A DNA stretch of 64,000 nucleotides, taken from NCBI GenBank assembly GCA_025677815.1, contig JAIXMP010000009.1:62001-126000 (forward strand), given 5' to 3'. Made by a program: the position numbers and the translations under genes. A model generated the notes under the pieces. That model did not search any database. It worked only from the letters and a program-made list of their open reading frames with translations, and was not told the origin of the DNA. The stretch comes from Phascolomyces articulosus (lineage: Eukaryota; Mucoromycota; Mucoromycetes; Mucorales; Lichtheimiaceae). This document shows positions 50,540 to 63,560 of the stretch, in pieces (the first letter of the stretch is position 1; every line of letters begins with the position of its first letter).

Positions 50540-53500
50540 TCATTTGATTTCATCAACCCAACAGAAACATAATAACTTTGAGGATTCAAGGATAATTTTC
50601 TCATTCTTTGTTTCCTACATGATAATATGCTGTTAAGTCAGACCATCCAAATTGAATTGTCATTTTTTTTATTTTCGAGTACATATATACATACTGGGAA
50701 TCTGAAAGAACTTGTTGAGCACAAAGAATATCACCATTTTCAAACATGGCATCATAAAAAGTGTCTGAATTATGACAACGTATAATATTGTGATTGCTGA
50801 TAATCTAATCGTTGCATTGTAAATTTTTTTTTTACATTGAGACGTCTATCAAGGGAATAAGCCTACATTGCAAAAAATTGGAAAGGTCATATACTTTACC
50901 TCGTAAAACTCAAGTGGCGTGTTGCTCCTATTGCCTACCATGGCGTTTACTTTATCAATAATGGATCCGATCTTTTCATTTTTACAAACCACAAGGTGAC
51001 TAAGGTTTCTGTAGAATCATTTAAATAATTCTTAAAGTTTAGAAACATTGTTGTTTTCTATGAATTACAGTAGATCCATTACATACGACATGGTTTGTGT
51101 TTTGATATCAAAGTATTTAATAAAAACCAATACATTGACCGTTGTGTTCCATAGTCCCTGTGTAATAGGTGCTTCAAGATAAAAGTGATATTCACATTGT
51201 TCTTGTTGTGTTGTTGAATTAACGCTCTGATAGATATTTTCGTGGTGTGCTTCGAGGTATTTACCCAGAACTAATAATAATCATTCTTTAATTCAAAAAA
51301 TACAGATTCTCTCTGCCAATTTTTTTTTACTATACCTTTTGGATGATCAGTATCGTTTATCAGTAACTTGGGTCTCACAGCAGCATTCTTTCTTTTTCCA
51401 ATCGTCCAAAGCCGGAATGCATTCTCGGGTAGGAAGAACTCTTGTCCTAGTGCTGAAAAGAGTTTCGAAACGCTAGTGGATGATTTGTTAAATACAAATT
51501 TTGTTACAACTGGGCAATTGGAGTCAAAAATATCCATTTCGCTACTCTCCATAAAAGCATCGTCTGTAAATATCTATATATTTTTTTTGCTTGTTTTGTT
51601 AGAATGTATATAATGATAAAAAACAATAGTGACCACTATTTGGAAACGTGTAGTCATATTATTATATACCAGTAAAGTGACTCGATGATGAATCGGTATA
51701 TTCTTTCCTTGCCAGTCATCATATACCCATTGAGCTTATATATTAAATAATAATAAGGACAGGGTATAATTAGAAAATAGTGTCATCTTTATCATATCTG
51801 TTGATTTCCTTCAAAACAGTGTAGAGTAAGAATGGTTCCACTTACCAATATTCCTTGGTATATCCTCAAGTGAAATGTCCTTGGATATTTCATGCAACCG
51901 AGATTTTTGTACATAGGTAAGCATGTACGGTGAACAATAATCTAGTAATAGCCACAACATTAGCTGTTTTAATCAATTCTTACAGTGATGCTTATTCTTT
52001 CTCTTTTTGTATGAATTTATACCGGAATTCTCGAAAAAAAGCACTTGCTTTTCATTGACAGAAATGACACTTTTGGTATCAATTTTAAACCTACATGTAT
52101 ATATATATATATATATAATCGTATAAATAAATCATCTACAACGTCCTTTTTAATATTATATTAAACTGTATATATACCATTGATTATTATTTCCAATACC
52201 AGTGGATCGTTTGGTATAAATAAAATATTGACCCGACACTGTATGGCTTTTTTTACGTACAATGACACTATATATATTATCATTATCGTTGAAAGTAATT
52301 TGTTTTAATATATATTTCTATTAGTATACATATGTGCCCTTTATCTTTTAAGATAAAGTACTAAGAAACATTACCTCTGAAGAACGTACAGGTCATCCGA
52401 TGCTGGTGTACGACTTCTATGATATTGACTTACGAAATGGGAGACGTTAATAACGGGTGGATATATCAAACAGCGGTGGTGAGAAGCGGCAAGGGTTGGT
52501 GATGATGATAGAGCATCAGTTTCATTCGATAGTGGTGAAGATGAATGAATGTGAAATCTTAGCACAGGAGGAACAATGGAGAAAAGATCACCCTTTTCGA
52601 TCAACATGTTAAACAAATTGTTTTCCAATCTATTTTCGGTGTGGATAGATTCTATTTCGACAACTGCCATATATATATATATATATATAGTTATTTAGTA
52701 TATTTAAAAATAAACCCTTTATTTGAGTCTTTGATAGTACAACATTATTTTTTGTTTGTTATTTTTATACTTTATAAGATATTTATATATATATATGTGT
52801 GTGTGTGTGTGCGTTGAAAAGAAAACATACAATACTCTAATTTGTCACTGTGCTTGTATCGTATTCCAAAAATCTCGTCGTATTTCTCTTTTATGGAGGG
52901 ATGCTATTGTATAAGAAACCCCCGGTGTTTTTTTTTTGTGTCAGTGGTGTTATTGCTCTTCTTTTATGTGCTAATGTAAAGTATTACTTTTATTGATACT
53001 ATTCTAAATAATAAAAATTGATCATCCTTACCTCTTTTGTAAGACAATCCTGTAGTTCTTCTTGGAATTCCAAGGGATCATCCGTATCGTGTTGTTTACC
53101 AAACTTTGCAACAGTGAACAGCTGTGAATCTATATACATTATCATATTTTACGAGTATTTTTTTTTAAATGATCACAGTTACGTAAAACTATTATTAGTA
53201 ATGTTTTTATCATAAATAGTTGATAATAGTGCTAGATACTTCATTTCTCCTTAATTAGTACAAAATATAAATTATTTGAATATTAATTTTCTCTATATCG
53301 ATTATTATAGATAAAAGTAAATCGATACTAGAGTTATATACTTACCAACTCTTGTTGTTGATATCTGCATTCTGTAAAAAAGTTTTTGTAACGCCACTAC
53401 AATTCCATCCCGATTCGATGCAGGTGTTCGAAGAATGGCTCGTCTGAAATTCCAGATAGAATAGAGGTCTTGAAGAACCACGCTTATATGACCATCATCA

Positions 53501-54751
53501 TTTTCTTTTTGCTTTTCATTTCTAATGGGAACACAGCCTAGTCTATAATAGAACAACAGAATGTATTATGTAAAGTGCTGTTGGATACCATCATTTTGTA
53601 TCCAAAACTACAATAATAAACTAATTGAATATTCATTACATATATTGTTGTTTCTCGTTTAAAGGATAATGTTGTTCATTATCTGCTGGGCTTCTTAAAA
53701 CACGAATGATGACGGAGATTCGTATCTGCTCCTCTTCCATCAAAGGTGGTCGATTGGTTGCTTCGTTCATTTCACTTAGAGAATCGATGCTCGTCATATC
53801 AGTGTATCCCCAATCTTCATGATCTTCATCCATTGGATCATATCTATGATCGGTCCCTGTTTTTGTCAAAGAAAAAAAAAACAACAATGTGAGATAGGAT
53901 TAGTAAATATGTATAAAAGCATCAACGTGTATTGAATAAATAAACACAATACCGTATACGTTCTTACATTTGACTAAATAATTTGTGGGATACTGTTTAT
54001 TCGATAAAACAAGAGCAAATTGGACACATGCATGAGCACGAGGATCACTAAGTTTGCCGTTCCAACCAAGATATAATGACATATGTTTGATGGATTGACC
54101 CCAGCGATTTCCCCTAGGGAAAAGAACAAGTATCCTAATATAAAAATAATCACATAAAGTAAATAAAGTCAACAAATTATTAGAAATCGACGTGGTTATT
54201 GGTATTATTATCTGTGATATAATTATTCGTTGTTTACCATCTGTGATCTCCCACTGTAAATGGAGGACTTAAAGCTCGACTAGTAATGTTGCTCCAATTT
54301 CTGACTTCCCAATGTTGACATTTTGTTTCAATTATTTCTTGATCATTGACAGGTTCAAATAATTTGTTTGCTATCTCTTTCCCTTTTTTTGGATTTCATT
54401 TTTTTTAACACGTCGTCACAGAGTGGAAATATATTTAATGTTCCATTAAGTTAATAACTTATCCTCCATACTGGTAGTACTTTTTTTTTTTTTTAAAAAA
54501 AAAAAGAAGCTTACAATCATGCACGATGGATAACGCTCGTGGAGGGCAATGATTTTCATCAGAAAATGTTAAAGTTTGTTGATGGATTCCACTGTTCTCA
54601 TGGTAACTTGGAGGAAGATCTTCAGCCTTTTATATAATTGTATATGAATTAAATATATTGATGATATATCCTACTTCTTTGCATTTATTATTGTGAATTA
54701 AACATCAATTGATGGATGACACATTACCTTGCTACTTGTACCATTCAACAT
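50540..54751 (-). CDS. USP7/Ubp15-like protein without catalytic Cys and His (predicted pseudo-deubiquitinase)
   Basis: Nineteen exons on the minus strand: 54751-54728, 54626-54515, 54382-54238, 54134-53968, 53856-53640, 53542-53346, 53120-53032, 52885-52831, 52663-52375, 52267-52178, 52090-52023, 51941-51846, 51734-51670, 51573-51336, 51270-51087, 51008-50900, 50862-50836, 50804-50691 and 50614-50540; all phases agree, 786 aa. A MATH domain at about residues 65-210 has HWEVRNW, WILVLFPRGN, MSLYL, CVQFALVLSN and DWGYTD. The USP region at about 220-485 keeps LQDLYSIWNFRRAIL, VALQKLFYRMQ, KQHDTDD, VPPVLRF and YMLTYVQKSRL. However, the NxGxTCYMNS box is replaced by CVPIRNEKQ..DGHISVVLQ, and GGHYY is SGQYF (Gln445). 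The C-terminal HUBL-type region has AFRLWTIGKRKNAAVRP, VFIKYFDIKTQTM, CKNEKIGSI and FENGDILCAQ. It ends shorter than the usual 1,100 aa. I infer a non-catalytic ubiquitin or substrate adaptor. Confidence 0.85.
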
Positions 54752-56059
54752 GATGAAGAAATATAAGATTTTTCTTTGTGAGAATAATGAAAGAAATATA
54801 AGAAAAAGATTATCCACCGTTTTGTGTATTTAATTATTATTCGTTCTCAAAGGATATTAATAAACAAGGGGCTTGGGAATTATCTTTCAACACCATGTAC
54901 TTTGTGTAATAAAAAAAAAGCCCAAAATGAATATGTTATAATAAGAACAATCTCTCTTTCACTTTTCATTGAATAATATTTTCTTGTATCTTTCGGTTGC
55001 TAGGAAGGATTATATCAAGGTAAGCTTTTTTTTTTCCTTTTGCTAATCCGAAATAGCATATCCATGTTATTATGGCCAAGGATACAAGTCTTAGGCTTGG
55101 TATGGGTGAAGAATGAAAAACTATTATATATTTTAAAAAATTTAAAAAGCCTAGAATTTCGTGGTACCATAACAACATAACAAGATGAAGTAGAACCCAC
55201 ATAGATCCATTATTACATAAAAGGATGGAAACAGGGTCAACTTTTCCATGTGAGGGATCGCTTTAAAGTTTATGTTTTCTTTTGGGCCACGAGGGCAAAA
55301 GGGTGCCTCATGGGTGCATATATTCTTAGGAGGAGGAAAAAGAGGTTAATTAACAAGCATACCATCACATAATGTTGAGCAGGCCAGGAAAAGGTTATTC
55401 TTACTTTTTATTATTTATTATGAAAATACCAGTATGGCGATGATACTTTATTATACTGTTGATCAGAGTAGTGTAATACTTTATGGGTTTCCTTCTCCTG
55501 AAATAATACCATGCTTTATTTCATAAAGTTATATTTTTCTCCTTATCATCATCGATATTTTTTGTTAAAAAAAATAAGATAAATCTTATAGTTTATACTG
55601 ATGAATTTAAGATATCATAGATAGTAGCTGCTTAAATAAGGAGTAATGATACCGCGCCGCTTTTTATTATTATTAATAGATCATATTACTACGTACAGTG
55701 GATGATGGATAATAAAAAAAAAAAAAGATTGTATGAAATCGTTTTGTGAATTTGAATATGAGCTGGCAGCAATAACTTTTATACGCACGTATAAAAAATA
55801 GTATTTTGATGTCGCAGTAGAAGTTAATTAACTACATACAATTATAATGTTATTTATTCATATCTACATAGCTATGTTATAAAACAATACTGGGACACCT
55901 ATTTTACGTTTTTGCATAAATAGCAATGTCAAGATGATGAGTGGTTGCACTGGATGGCTCCTGTGCGGGACTTCAAGGAAAATTCAAATTTGGAAATTCT
56001 CTTTCCAACCTATTTCTTCACTTTTCTCCTTCTACACTCTGCATAATACACACACAAAA
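54752..56059. other. Shared upstream region of the divergent USP7-like and CUL4 genes
   Basis: About 1.3 kb between head-to-head start codons; AT-rich with no coding signal. Overlapping minus frames at 54966-55202 lack domains. A T-rich then CT-rich leader (about 56005-56040) precedes the CUL4 ATG. Confidence 0.45.
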
Positions 56060-59000
56060 ATGCCACCTAAAAATGCAAAAGGTTTTTTTAAAACATTTAC
56101 ATTTAAAAACAATCTCGGTTTTAATCTTAAAAAAGAAAAAGAAATGGCTAATATTTTATTAAAGTTGCAAAGAAACGTAAAACCTCGTCGTCCTCTTCTT
56201 CCAACACACAAACGACTTTGGATTCCTTTCGTCGTATAGGCGCTTCACCTCATAAAGTATCACGGGATTCGAATATACAAGATAACACGAAAAACCATTC
56301 CGCCGCAGTACCCATGAATATTGATCACGATGCATCCACTCTTTCAACAACACAAAACGCGACATTGGGAACGTTTCGTCGCCCATCACAACTGAATAAA
56401 GTCCTTATCAGAAATTTCAAAGGTGGGCTGATCACAATAGAAAAAAATAAGAGATCTCTTTTTTTTATCCAACCTGTTACAATTGTGATTGATCTACTTT
56501 TTTTCTCTATAGAATTGCCTGCCCGTGAAATACCGAATGACTACTTCGAGGAAATGTGGGAGAATCAGAGACGTTTGTTACTTATGATCTTTCATAAAGA
56601 ACCTATTCAAATGAGTTTACAGTTAGCGTATGAGGTACCTTTTTTATATATTTGTTTGTATTGGGAATTTTTGATATTAAGGAATATATTTTTTATCATT
56701 TTAGGCATGTGAAACAATATGTCGATATCATAAGGCAGAAGAAGTGTACCGTCGGTTAGAAAGTGAATTATTGGTACAAATCCAAGTGTTAGCAACGTCT
56801 TTATCTGAAGGGTATGTAAAAACTTTGTGGAGAGAGAGAAAAATGTTCAAATCACTAAACATGAGGTTTTTTTTTGGGGGGGGGATGAAAATCACTTAGG
56901 CTGAAGACAAATAAAAATGAATTTATCTCTGCGTTAAATCGGGAATGGAGCGAGTTATGCTCTTCATTGGTAAATGTTGTTTAAAGCAATTGGGGAGGAT
57001 GAGGATGAACTTTACTCTCTATTCAATCCATCATGCGCCGTTGTCATTTTACCAATATATATATTTGATCAACAATAACAAATAGGTATTGATACGTAAC
57101 ATTTTCATGGAATTGGATCGTCGTTATTTAATCCGTGCGACCGAATACTCTTCTATCATGTATGACTATCCTTCTTTTTCAAAATACTGGGGATTATCTA
57201 TTGAGAGAACAAATGTGATCCCATTTACTTATAAACTTTATATGTATTTGGTGTTGATAGTGATCTTGGAAAACAACTTTTCCGCGAGCATGTCATGGGA
57301 TTTAAAACATTACAAGACCAGGCAATCAAGGACATTTTAGCGCTTATGAAAGATGATCGGTAAGAATGTGTGTGTGTTTGTTTTTATACTTTTTAGATAG
57401 AAAGAAAGTAACGTTCTATGAGATGAATGATAAAAATCTATAGGGACGGCAAGAAGATTGATAAAGAACTTATTCGATCATTGATTACCATGTTATTGGA
57501 ACTGAACATGTATACTGATGATTTCGAACCTGCATTTCTAAAGAGCACACGTGATTACTATCAAACGGAGGCAGATCGATTATTGCATGAATTGACCATC
57601 CCCGATTATTTGTTACACGCGAGCCAACGATATAAAGAAGAAGGAGAGGAACGCATTCAATCCTATTTAGAACAAACCAGTAAAACGCGATTACTTGAAG
57701 CTGTCAAGGCTCAATTTGTTTATGTAAAAATTGAACAAATTCTTGAAAAAGGTAATATATATAATGATACTGGGGTAATATTATACTTTTTGTGAGTTAA
57801 TTAAATGGAACATTGAAAAAAAAGAGAGAAAGAGAAAACTGACTTGTTCAATTTTATGTTTATTTATGAAGGATTTGATGCAATGATGGATAATGTGGAA
57901 AAAGAACCTTTACATATATTATATACTTCTATTGTCAATGATCGAGGTATTACTCATTTACGAGCGGCCTTTTCCAATTATATCAAGGTGAGTTTTGATA
58001 TGGAGGGAGAGGAGGTACATTAGTCTCACTTTTGCATGGAGAAACTGACACAGGAATGAATATTATTAGCGTCGTGGTACGGACCTTATTAGAGATCCAA
58101 AACAAGATGCACGGATGATTACATCTCTCCTGGGATACAAAGCCAAATTGGATGAGATTGTGCGCGATTGCTTCAATAATGATGAAATGTTCTTGAATGC
58201 ACTTAAGGAAAGCTTTGAAGCATTTGTCAATTCACGAAGAGCGAAACCGGCTGAACTCTTGGCTAAATTTATTGATAGCAAACTTCGTGCTAGCTCAAAG
58301 GTAAAGTAGATTCATTTATATTTTTCTAAGGGAAAAATAATGGCGAAAGTCACTGGGAAGCAACTTAATAATAACTGTGTATTTTTTTTTGTAATCTATA
58401 GCAAAAGAATACAGATGAAGATCTGGAGCAACTTTTAGATCGTCTTTTAATCATCTTCCGTTATCTTCAAGGTTTGGCCTGATCCGTGATATATGTATCA
58501 CTTGGTATGATTCAATGACTCATAGAATAAACAAATGTTAAATATGTATATAGGGAAAGATGCCTTTGAAGCATTTTATAAGCGCTTTTTATCAAAGCGA
58601 TTATTACTTAGTCGAAGTGCTTCGAACGATTTGGAAAAGAGTGTACTAGCAAAACTCAAAACAGGTTTTGTATCTGGCCCTTTTTCTTTTTTTTTTATAC
58701 ATACAATTCAAATATGGGGGTTCTAATACTGCTATTGAATGATTTATTATTAGAATGTGGCGCTGGATTCACAAAAAACTTGGAAGCTATGTTTAAAGAT
58801 ATTGAAGTATCAGGAGATCTTAATAGCGAATTCAAGGTAATCAAGAAATAGATCATTTATTTTTTTTTAAAAAAAATAATAACTTTAGTCTGTTTTATAG
58901 TCTTCTGCCAAATATCCCCATGATTTGGATATGGTATTCCAAGTAAATGTACTGGCACAAGGCATTTGGCCAACTTATTCTATGTGCGAGTTTACATTAC

Positions 59001-60092
59001 CACCACAGGTATGTATCAAATAGTAGAAACGCTAATTTTTTTTTATTATTATACCTAATACACTGGATGGCATTATCTATCCATTTGTATATATGTAAAA
59101 TACTCTTTATATATGTAGATGTCACAATGTCAGTCAGCATTTGAAGGGTTTTACCCAACAAAATTCACAGGTCGGCGATTAACATGGCAAAATTCGTTGG
59201 CTTCATGTGCAGTGAAAGCCTATTTTCCATTAGGAACAAAAGATTTAACCGTCAGTTTATTGCAAACAACGGTTTTACTTTTGTTTAATGACACAGACAT
59301 ACTTTCCTATATGGCTATTGCACAAGCAACGAATATGGGTAATTGGCAATTTTTTTTTATGTGAAGGATACAAATAGGTTCGGCGTGTATTATTCATTAA
59401 TGTGTATATTAATATTAATATATCTATATATATAATTGTTTACTAGAGGAGAAGGAACTCAAACGTACATTACAATCATTGGCATGTGGACAACATAAAC
59501 TTCTTTTGAAAGATTCGGATGGTTCAGACGTTCAAATGTCCGATACTTTCAAATATAACTCTGATTTTACAGCCACGTCCATACGGTTGAAGATTAATGT
59601 ATTACAGCAAGAGCAGTCTGGTGAAGAACGAAAAGCAACAGAAACTAAAGTTCTTGTTGATAGACAGCACCAGGTATGAATATATATATATATATAAGAT
59701 GATCAGACATTCTTATTGATAAATATTGAATTTTTATTTATTTTTATATAGCTCGAAGCAGCGATTGTCCGTGTTATGAAGGCAAAGCAAAAACTGAATC
59801 ATACAGAATTAATGGATGCACTATTTTCGCAAGTCAGATTTCCTTTGGAGGTAAATAAAAGTACCAAACGAGTAAAACGAAGAAGAGCATCATTATTCTT
59901 ATACAGTTATTTTTTTTATTTAGGCAACAGATATTAAGAAACGAATCGAATCACTTATTGATAGGTAGGATACATATTTTGTTTGATTTTTTAAATCTTA
60001 TTGACGTTTTATTGATTGATAACTTGAATTATTATTATAGGGAATATCTCGGTCGTGATGAAGAAAATCCTAGTACATACATTTATAAATAA
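56060..60092 (+). CDS. CUL4: Cullin-4, scaffold of the CRL4 ubiquitin ligase
   Basis: Nineteen exons: 56060-56081, 56165-56422, 56513-56634, 56705-56811, 56900-56969, 57086-57159, 57261-57359, 57444-57751, 57872-57987, 58070-58300, 58402-58471, 58554-58664, 58754-58836, 58901-59008, 59119-59338, 59447-59673, 59752-59850, 59924-59964 and 60041-60092; 805 aa. Cullin repeats start near residue 80. The cullin-homology core has [47 protein letters not shown] and [14 protein letters not shown]. The C-terminal WHB domain has the neddylation site [11 protein letters not shown] (Lys752) and ends [18 protein letters not shown], matching CUL4 rather than CUL1 or CUL3. It binds DDB1 at the N-terminus and RBX1 at the C-terminus. 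The first exon is only 22 nt and its donor (GTTTTT) is weak. The N-terminus it creates carries KKRK and QTTLDSF. Confidence 0.92.
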
Positions 60093-60446
60093 AAAGCATC
60101 ATGTAATATCTTTGTGAAGAGCAAAAAATACAGGCGTTTATAAAAAAGACCATATGTACTTTGAATCCAGCATCCGCTGGCTGACAACATGAACTAGAAC
60201 TAGTTACGTGTCAAAAAGTACTCCTTTTAGGAGGGAGAGAGAAAGAGGGTAAACGATATAAGCTGATAAATGGAGCAATGAGTTTATATTAGTTGAGTGA
60301 TCTTCAAATACTACATCTTCATCTTAAACGGTTTACAAAACTATAAACTTACCAAAGCAAATTAAAAAAAAAAAACATAAAAGAAATGTGCAAAAAGAAA
60401 AAGATCTAATAGAAGAGATTTAATCATTAGAATACATAGATAAATA
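60093..60446. other. 3' flank of CUL4
   Basis: AT-rich; nothing recognisable. Confidence 0.4.
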
Positions 60447-61319
60447 TCAATATTCACACATTAACTTGATGATACACCTCTCCAATACCCAACTAAGCAT
60501 CATGATAATGAAAGTCATATATATCTTGAAATAAGCAAAAAAAAGGGCGAGTTTAAAGACATCCTGGGTCAAAGCATGACCAAAAATAGACAACAGGGTA
60601 GATATTTCAGTAGGAATGACATGGTACGGCAAAGGATTAAACCAACATATATGATGAAAGATGGACGATATAGCGTGACGATGAATCGGTACAGCATACA
60701 TGATAAAATTTTGTTCAGGGTGGCTTGATCAACGGGTGTTCATGATGCAACATAAAGTAGAACCAAAGACCAAAGATCATGTGACACAACAAAGAATTAC
60801 CAAAGAAGGATAGCTTGACACATGGTAGTAATAAAATAATCCCATAGTACATACGATCAATGGAAACATACAACATAGTGCATAGTATGGGTGACCGAAG
60901 GAGGTTGATACGAGAGAGCAACAACTTGGATGACTAATAAAGAAGATGGATAACACAAAAAAAAAAGATTTGTAAGTATTATCAACAGGTAGAAGACAGA
61001 TTATAAATATAATACGATCACGAAAAAAAAAAGGTGTCAAAATAAATTCAATAATATACCATAATATATCGCACCATGTTTGGGAGGAAAACAACAGGAA
61101 ACAATGTTATATGACCAAAAATATGAGTGAGACGACAGCCGCAGCAAGGATGGATGGATGAAACAATCAACAAAATGGTGAATCAGAGCAGAAACATCTA
61201 GACAAGGATGATCATAAAAAGTTTACCAAGAGAATGAAGGGACAGATGAACCGTGGGAGTTTGACTGGATGGATTGGAGCCAGAGAACCATGGATGGATT
61301 GAGCAAGACCTTGTTGCAT
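60447..61319 (-). pseudogene. Frame-broken gene for a multi-pass membrane protein
   Basis: Read on the minus strand from an ATG at 61319 (MQQGLAQSIHGSL), protein-like blocks appear in different frames. They are SALIHHFVDCFIHPSLLRL near 61110-61190, then SFFGNSLLCHMIFGLWFYF and HHEHPLIKP at 60715-60830, then IFHHICWFNPLPYHVIPTE and TLLSIFGHALTQDVFKLALF at 60500-60700. Near 60710 the frame must shift by one base to connect HPLIKPP with EQNFIMYAVPIHRHAI. Several hydrophobic segments and clustered His suggest an integral membrane enzyme, but I do not recognise the family. An intact gene with unusual splicing is possible; I consider decay more likely. Confidence 0.4.
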
Positions 61320-62822
61320 GATGGATTGTGATGAAAAGAAATAATGATGGATGATAAATGATTGGATGATTAAATAAAAAAAAGAAGAAAGAAGAAAGAA
61401 AAGGTACGGTGATAATTTTTACAATTTTGGGGGCTATTTTGAACCCTTTTTATACTTTTTCAACATTGAAACAATGAACCATTTTTCAATCCTTTATAAC
61501 TTTATCAATTTTGATATATATAAGACGAGATGAGTCTTGTTTTAAAGCTAATAACCTAGAATTTTTTGATATATGTTTTTCATTATAATGATATTTGATG
61601 ATATAGTTATATATTTATTTAAAAATAATAAAGTAATATTTTGACAAGATGATCATACGACAACTTCTAAAAACGGAAATTTCAAAATAGTTGTGACATC
61701 CAAACGGAAGATTTTTTTATTGGATGGGTGATAAAGTTGACAAGAGAGGCTTGCTTTTTTTTAAAAGAGTATACTGGATGATTGATGTATTGATTAATAG
61801 GAGGATGATATCATTTCTATGTACGTAATTAAAGAACAATAAGCATGTTCTTTATATATGTCGGGCAAAGACGGAGAGGATTTTTTTTAAAAAAGAAAGA
61901 AGCCATTGAACTTAATTGAATTTATTGACATGACTTTACTAGACATTCAATAATAAAACCGACACGATTAGAAAGAGAAAAAGATGGATTCTTTGATGAT
62001 ATATATAATACATAAATGTAGATAATGATTTAAAATTAAAGACTCTTATATGATAGCAGATCATTAATTAACAAAAATAGAAATAGAAAAATATCTTATC
62101 TAATCATGAAAACAATGTCAAAAATGGCCATTAAAAACGAAAAGGATTGTGTGCTTTATTAATTTTTTAATTGGATACCAAATGATAATAGCAAAGAGAT
62201 AGAAGACACGTAATAAGGAACAAAATTGAATATAATGGAAATATAATTAATATCTCAGAAAAAGGATATTTCTCATGCTATTGAAAGGAAAACACATTGG
62301 GTTTGGTGTTCAGTGTATTATATAATGAGTCTATTATAATAAAAAAAATCATAGAGTGAGGTGACCCACACTAATATATGATAGATTCACTCATTCATAA
62401 ATAATCGGTTAAACATGATACAACCAATGATACACTATATTACTCTTGATTTGTTGTTCATTATTAATAATCTGGAGTACAAAAGAAAGATTGTGAAGAA
62501 TAGAAAAGAAGTAAATTGATTACTAAACAAGGCAATAAAAAGATATACCTAACAGTACCATTTTTTATTACATTCCATTTCATCTCATACAGAAATAATA
62601 ATTTTTCTGATAAGATTCTTTATCGTGACTCTACTATAAAAGAGGACATGATGCTCTTTCTAAATGCTCACTCTTCCACATGTGCTTAATCATTGCATTC
62701 AGAGAATTTAGAAACTGTGGTGTCCTAAAAATAAAAATATAGAGTATTCGAAAGATAGGATTCGTATCCTTGATAATATTGTAAAACACCTGTACATAGA
62801 ACAATAGAAATAATCTTTATCT
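61320..62822. other. Intergenic, no gene seen
   Basis: AT-rich spacer of 1.5 kb, purine-rich between 61320 and 61400. No open frame of substance. Confidence 0.4.
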
Positions 62823-63560
62823 TTGATTCTATCTTTATTTACAATAAATCGTATTTCAAAAGACCTCTCTTTTTTTGAACTATCTATTCTACGTACAACA
62901 CAGAAACGTATAAAAACAAACATTGAGTACATCAAACCTTTCATTATTAATTATATTATATGCCTTGCTTTCACCATTATGATAAGAATTAAAACAGACA
63001 GCAAACACATATAGGGTGCACACCTTTTTAAATTGGTTTATTTCGAAGATCAAGTCTTTTATATGCAAAATGGTGATGAGGTTTTTTTTACTGCATTGCT
63101 TTTTATTTCAAATATACACTGTTGGTTGCCAATAAATTTATATCACTATTTCCATAAATGGAAGGCGTTACGTTACAGACAGACAACTATACGCAACTGT
63201 AATGATAATCAACACCTATCTCGCAATCATGTTATATCTTGCTTCAATGTCCATACACTCCTTAATATACCATACGTTGTCCCTGATCCGATATCATTCG
63301 TGCTCAACTCACTACCAACCAAACGACCAACATCCGATTCAAAAAAACGATACTGGAAATATATTTGGCCTCGACTTACTAGACTTATGAAAGAAATTGA
63401 CCGCCTATGCCATGACGATGACTTGCGAGAAAACGACTCAGATCAACCACTCAGCATCAAAAATGATTTCATAATGTGGATCGATCAACCAAATGCAGAT
63501 TCAGCTCACGGATCACCTTCTACTTCTCAATATACTCTTGCACAACATTCTTCTGATTAA
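62823..63560 (+). mobile_element. Probable 3' coding end of a non-LTR (LINE-like) retrotransposon
   Basis: An open frame at 63033-63560 (175 aa if its first codon were the start) reads as the tail of a larger protein. It has FHKWKALRYRQTTI, then HLSRNHVISCFNVHTLL, DPISFVLNSLPTKRPT and KRYWKYIWPRLTRLMKEIDR. A His/Cys motif followed by a segment with LP..RP and W..WP is what I recall from the end of reverse-transcriptase proteins of Mucoralean LINE-like elements; the first Cys pair seems lost (RQTTIRNC). The frame 62823-63014 just upstream may be a degraded continuation. No reverse-transcriptase catalytic motif is in the window, so this is a truncated copy or an inference from the tail only. 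Confidence 0.4.

Noticed and set aside
53032..53128. Apparent frameshift in exon 7 of the USP7-like gene
   Set aside because: Using the acceptor CACAG at 53121-53125 instead of the upstream TATAG restores the frame and the family-like KQHDTDD segment.
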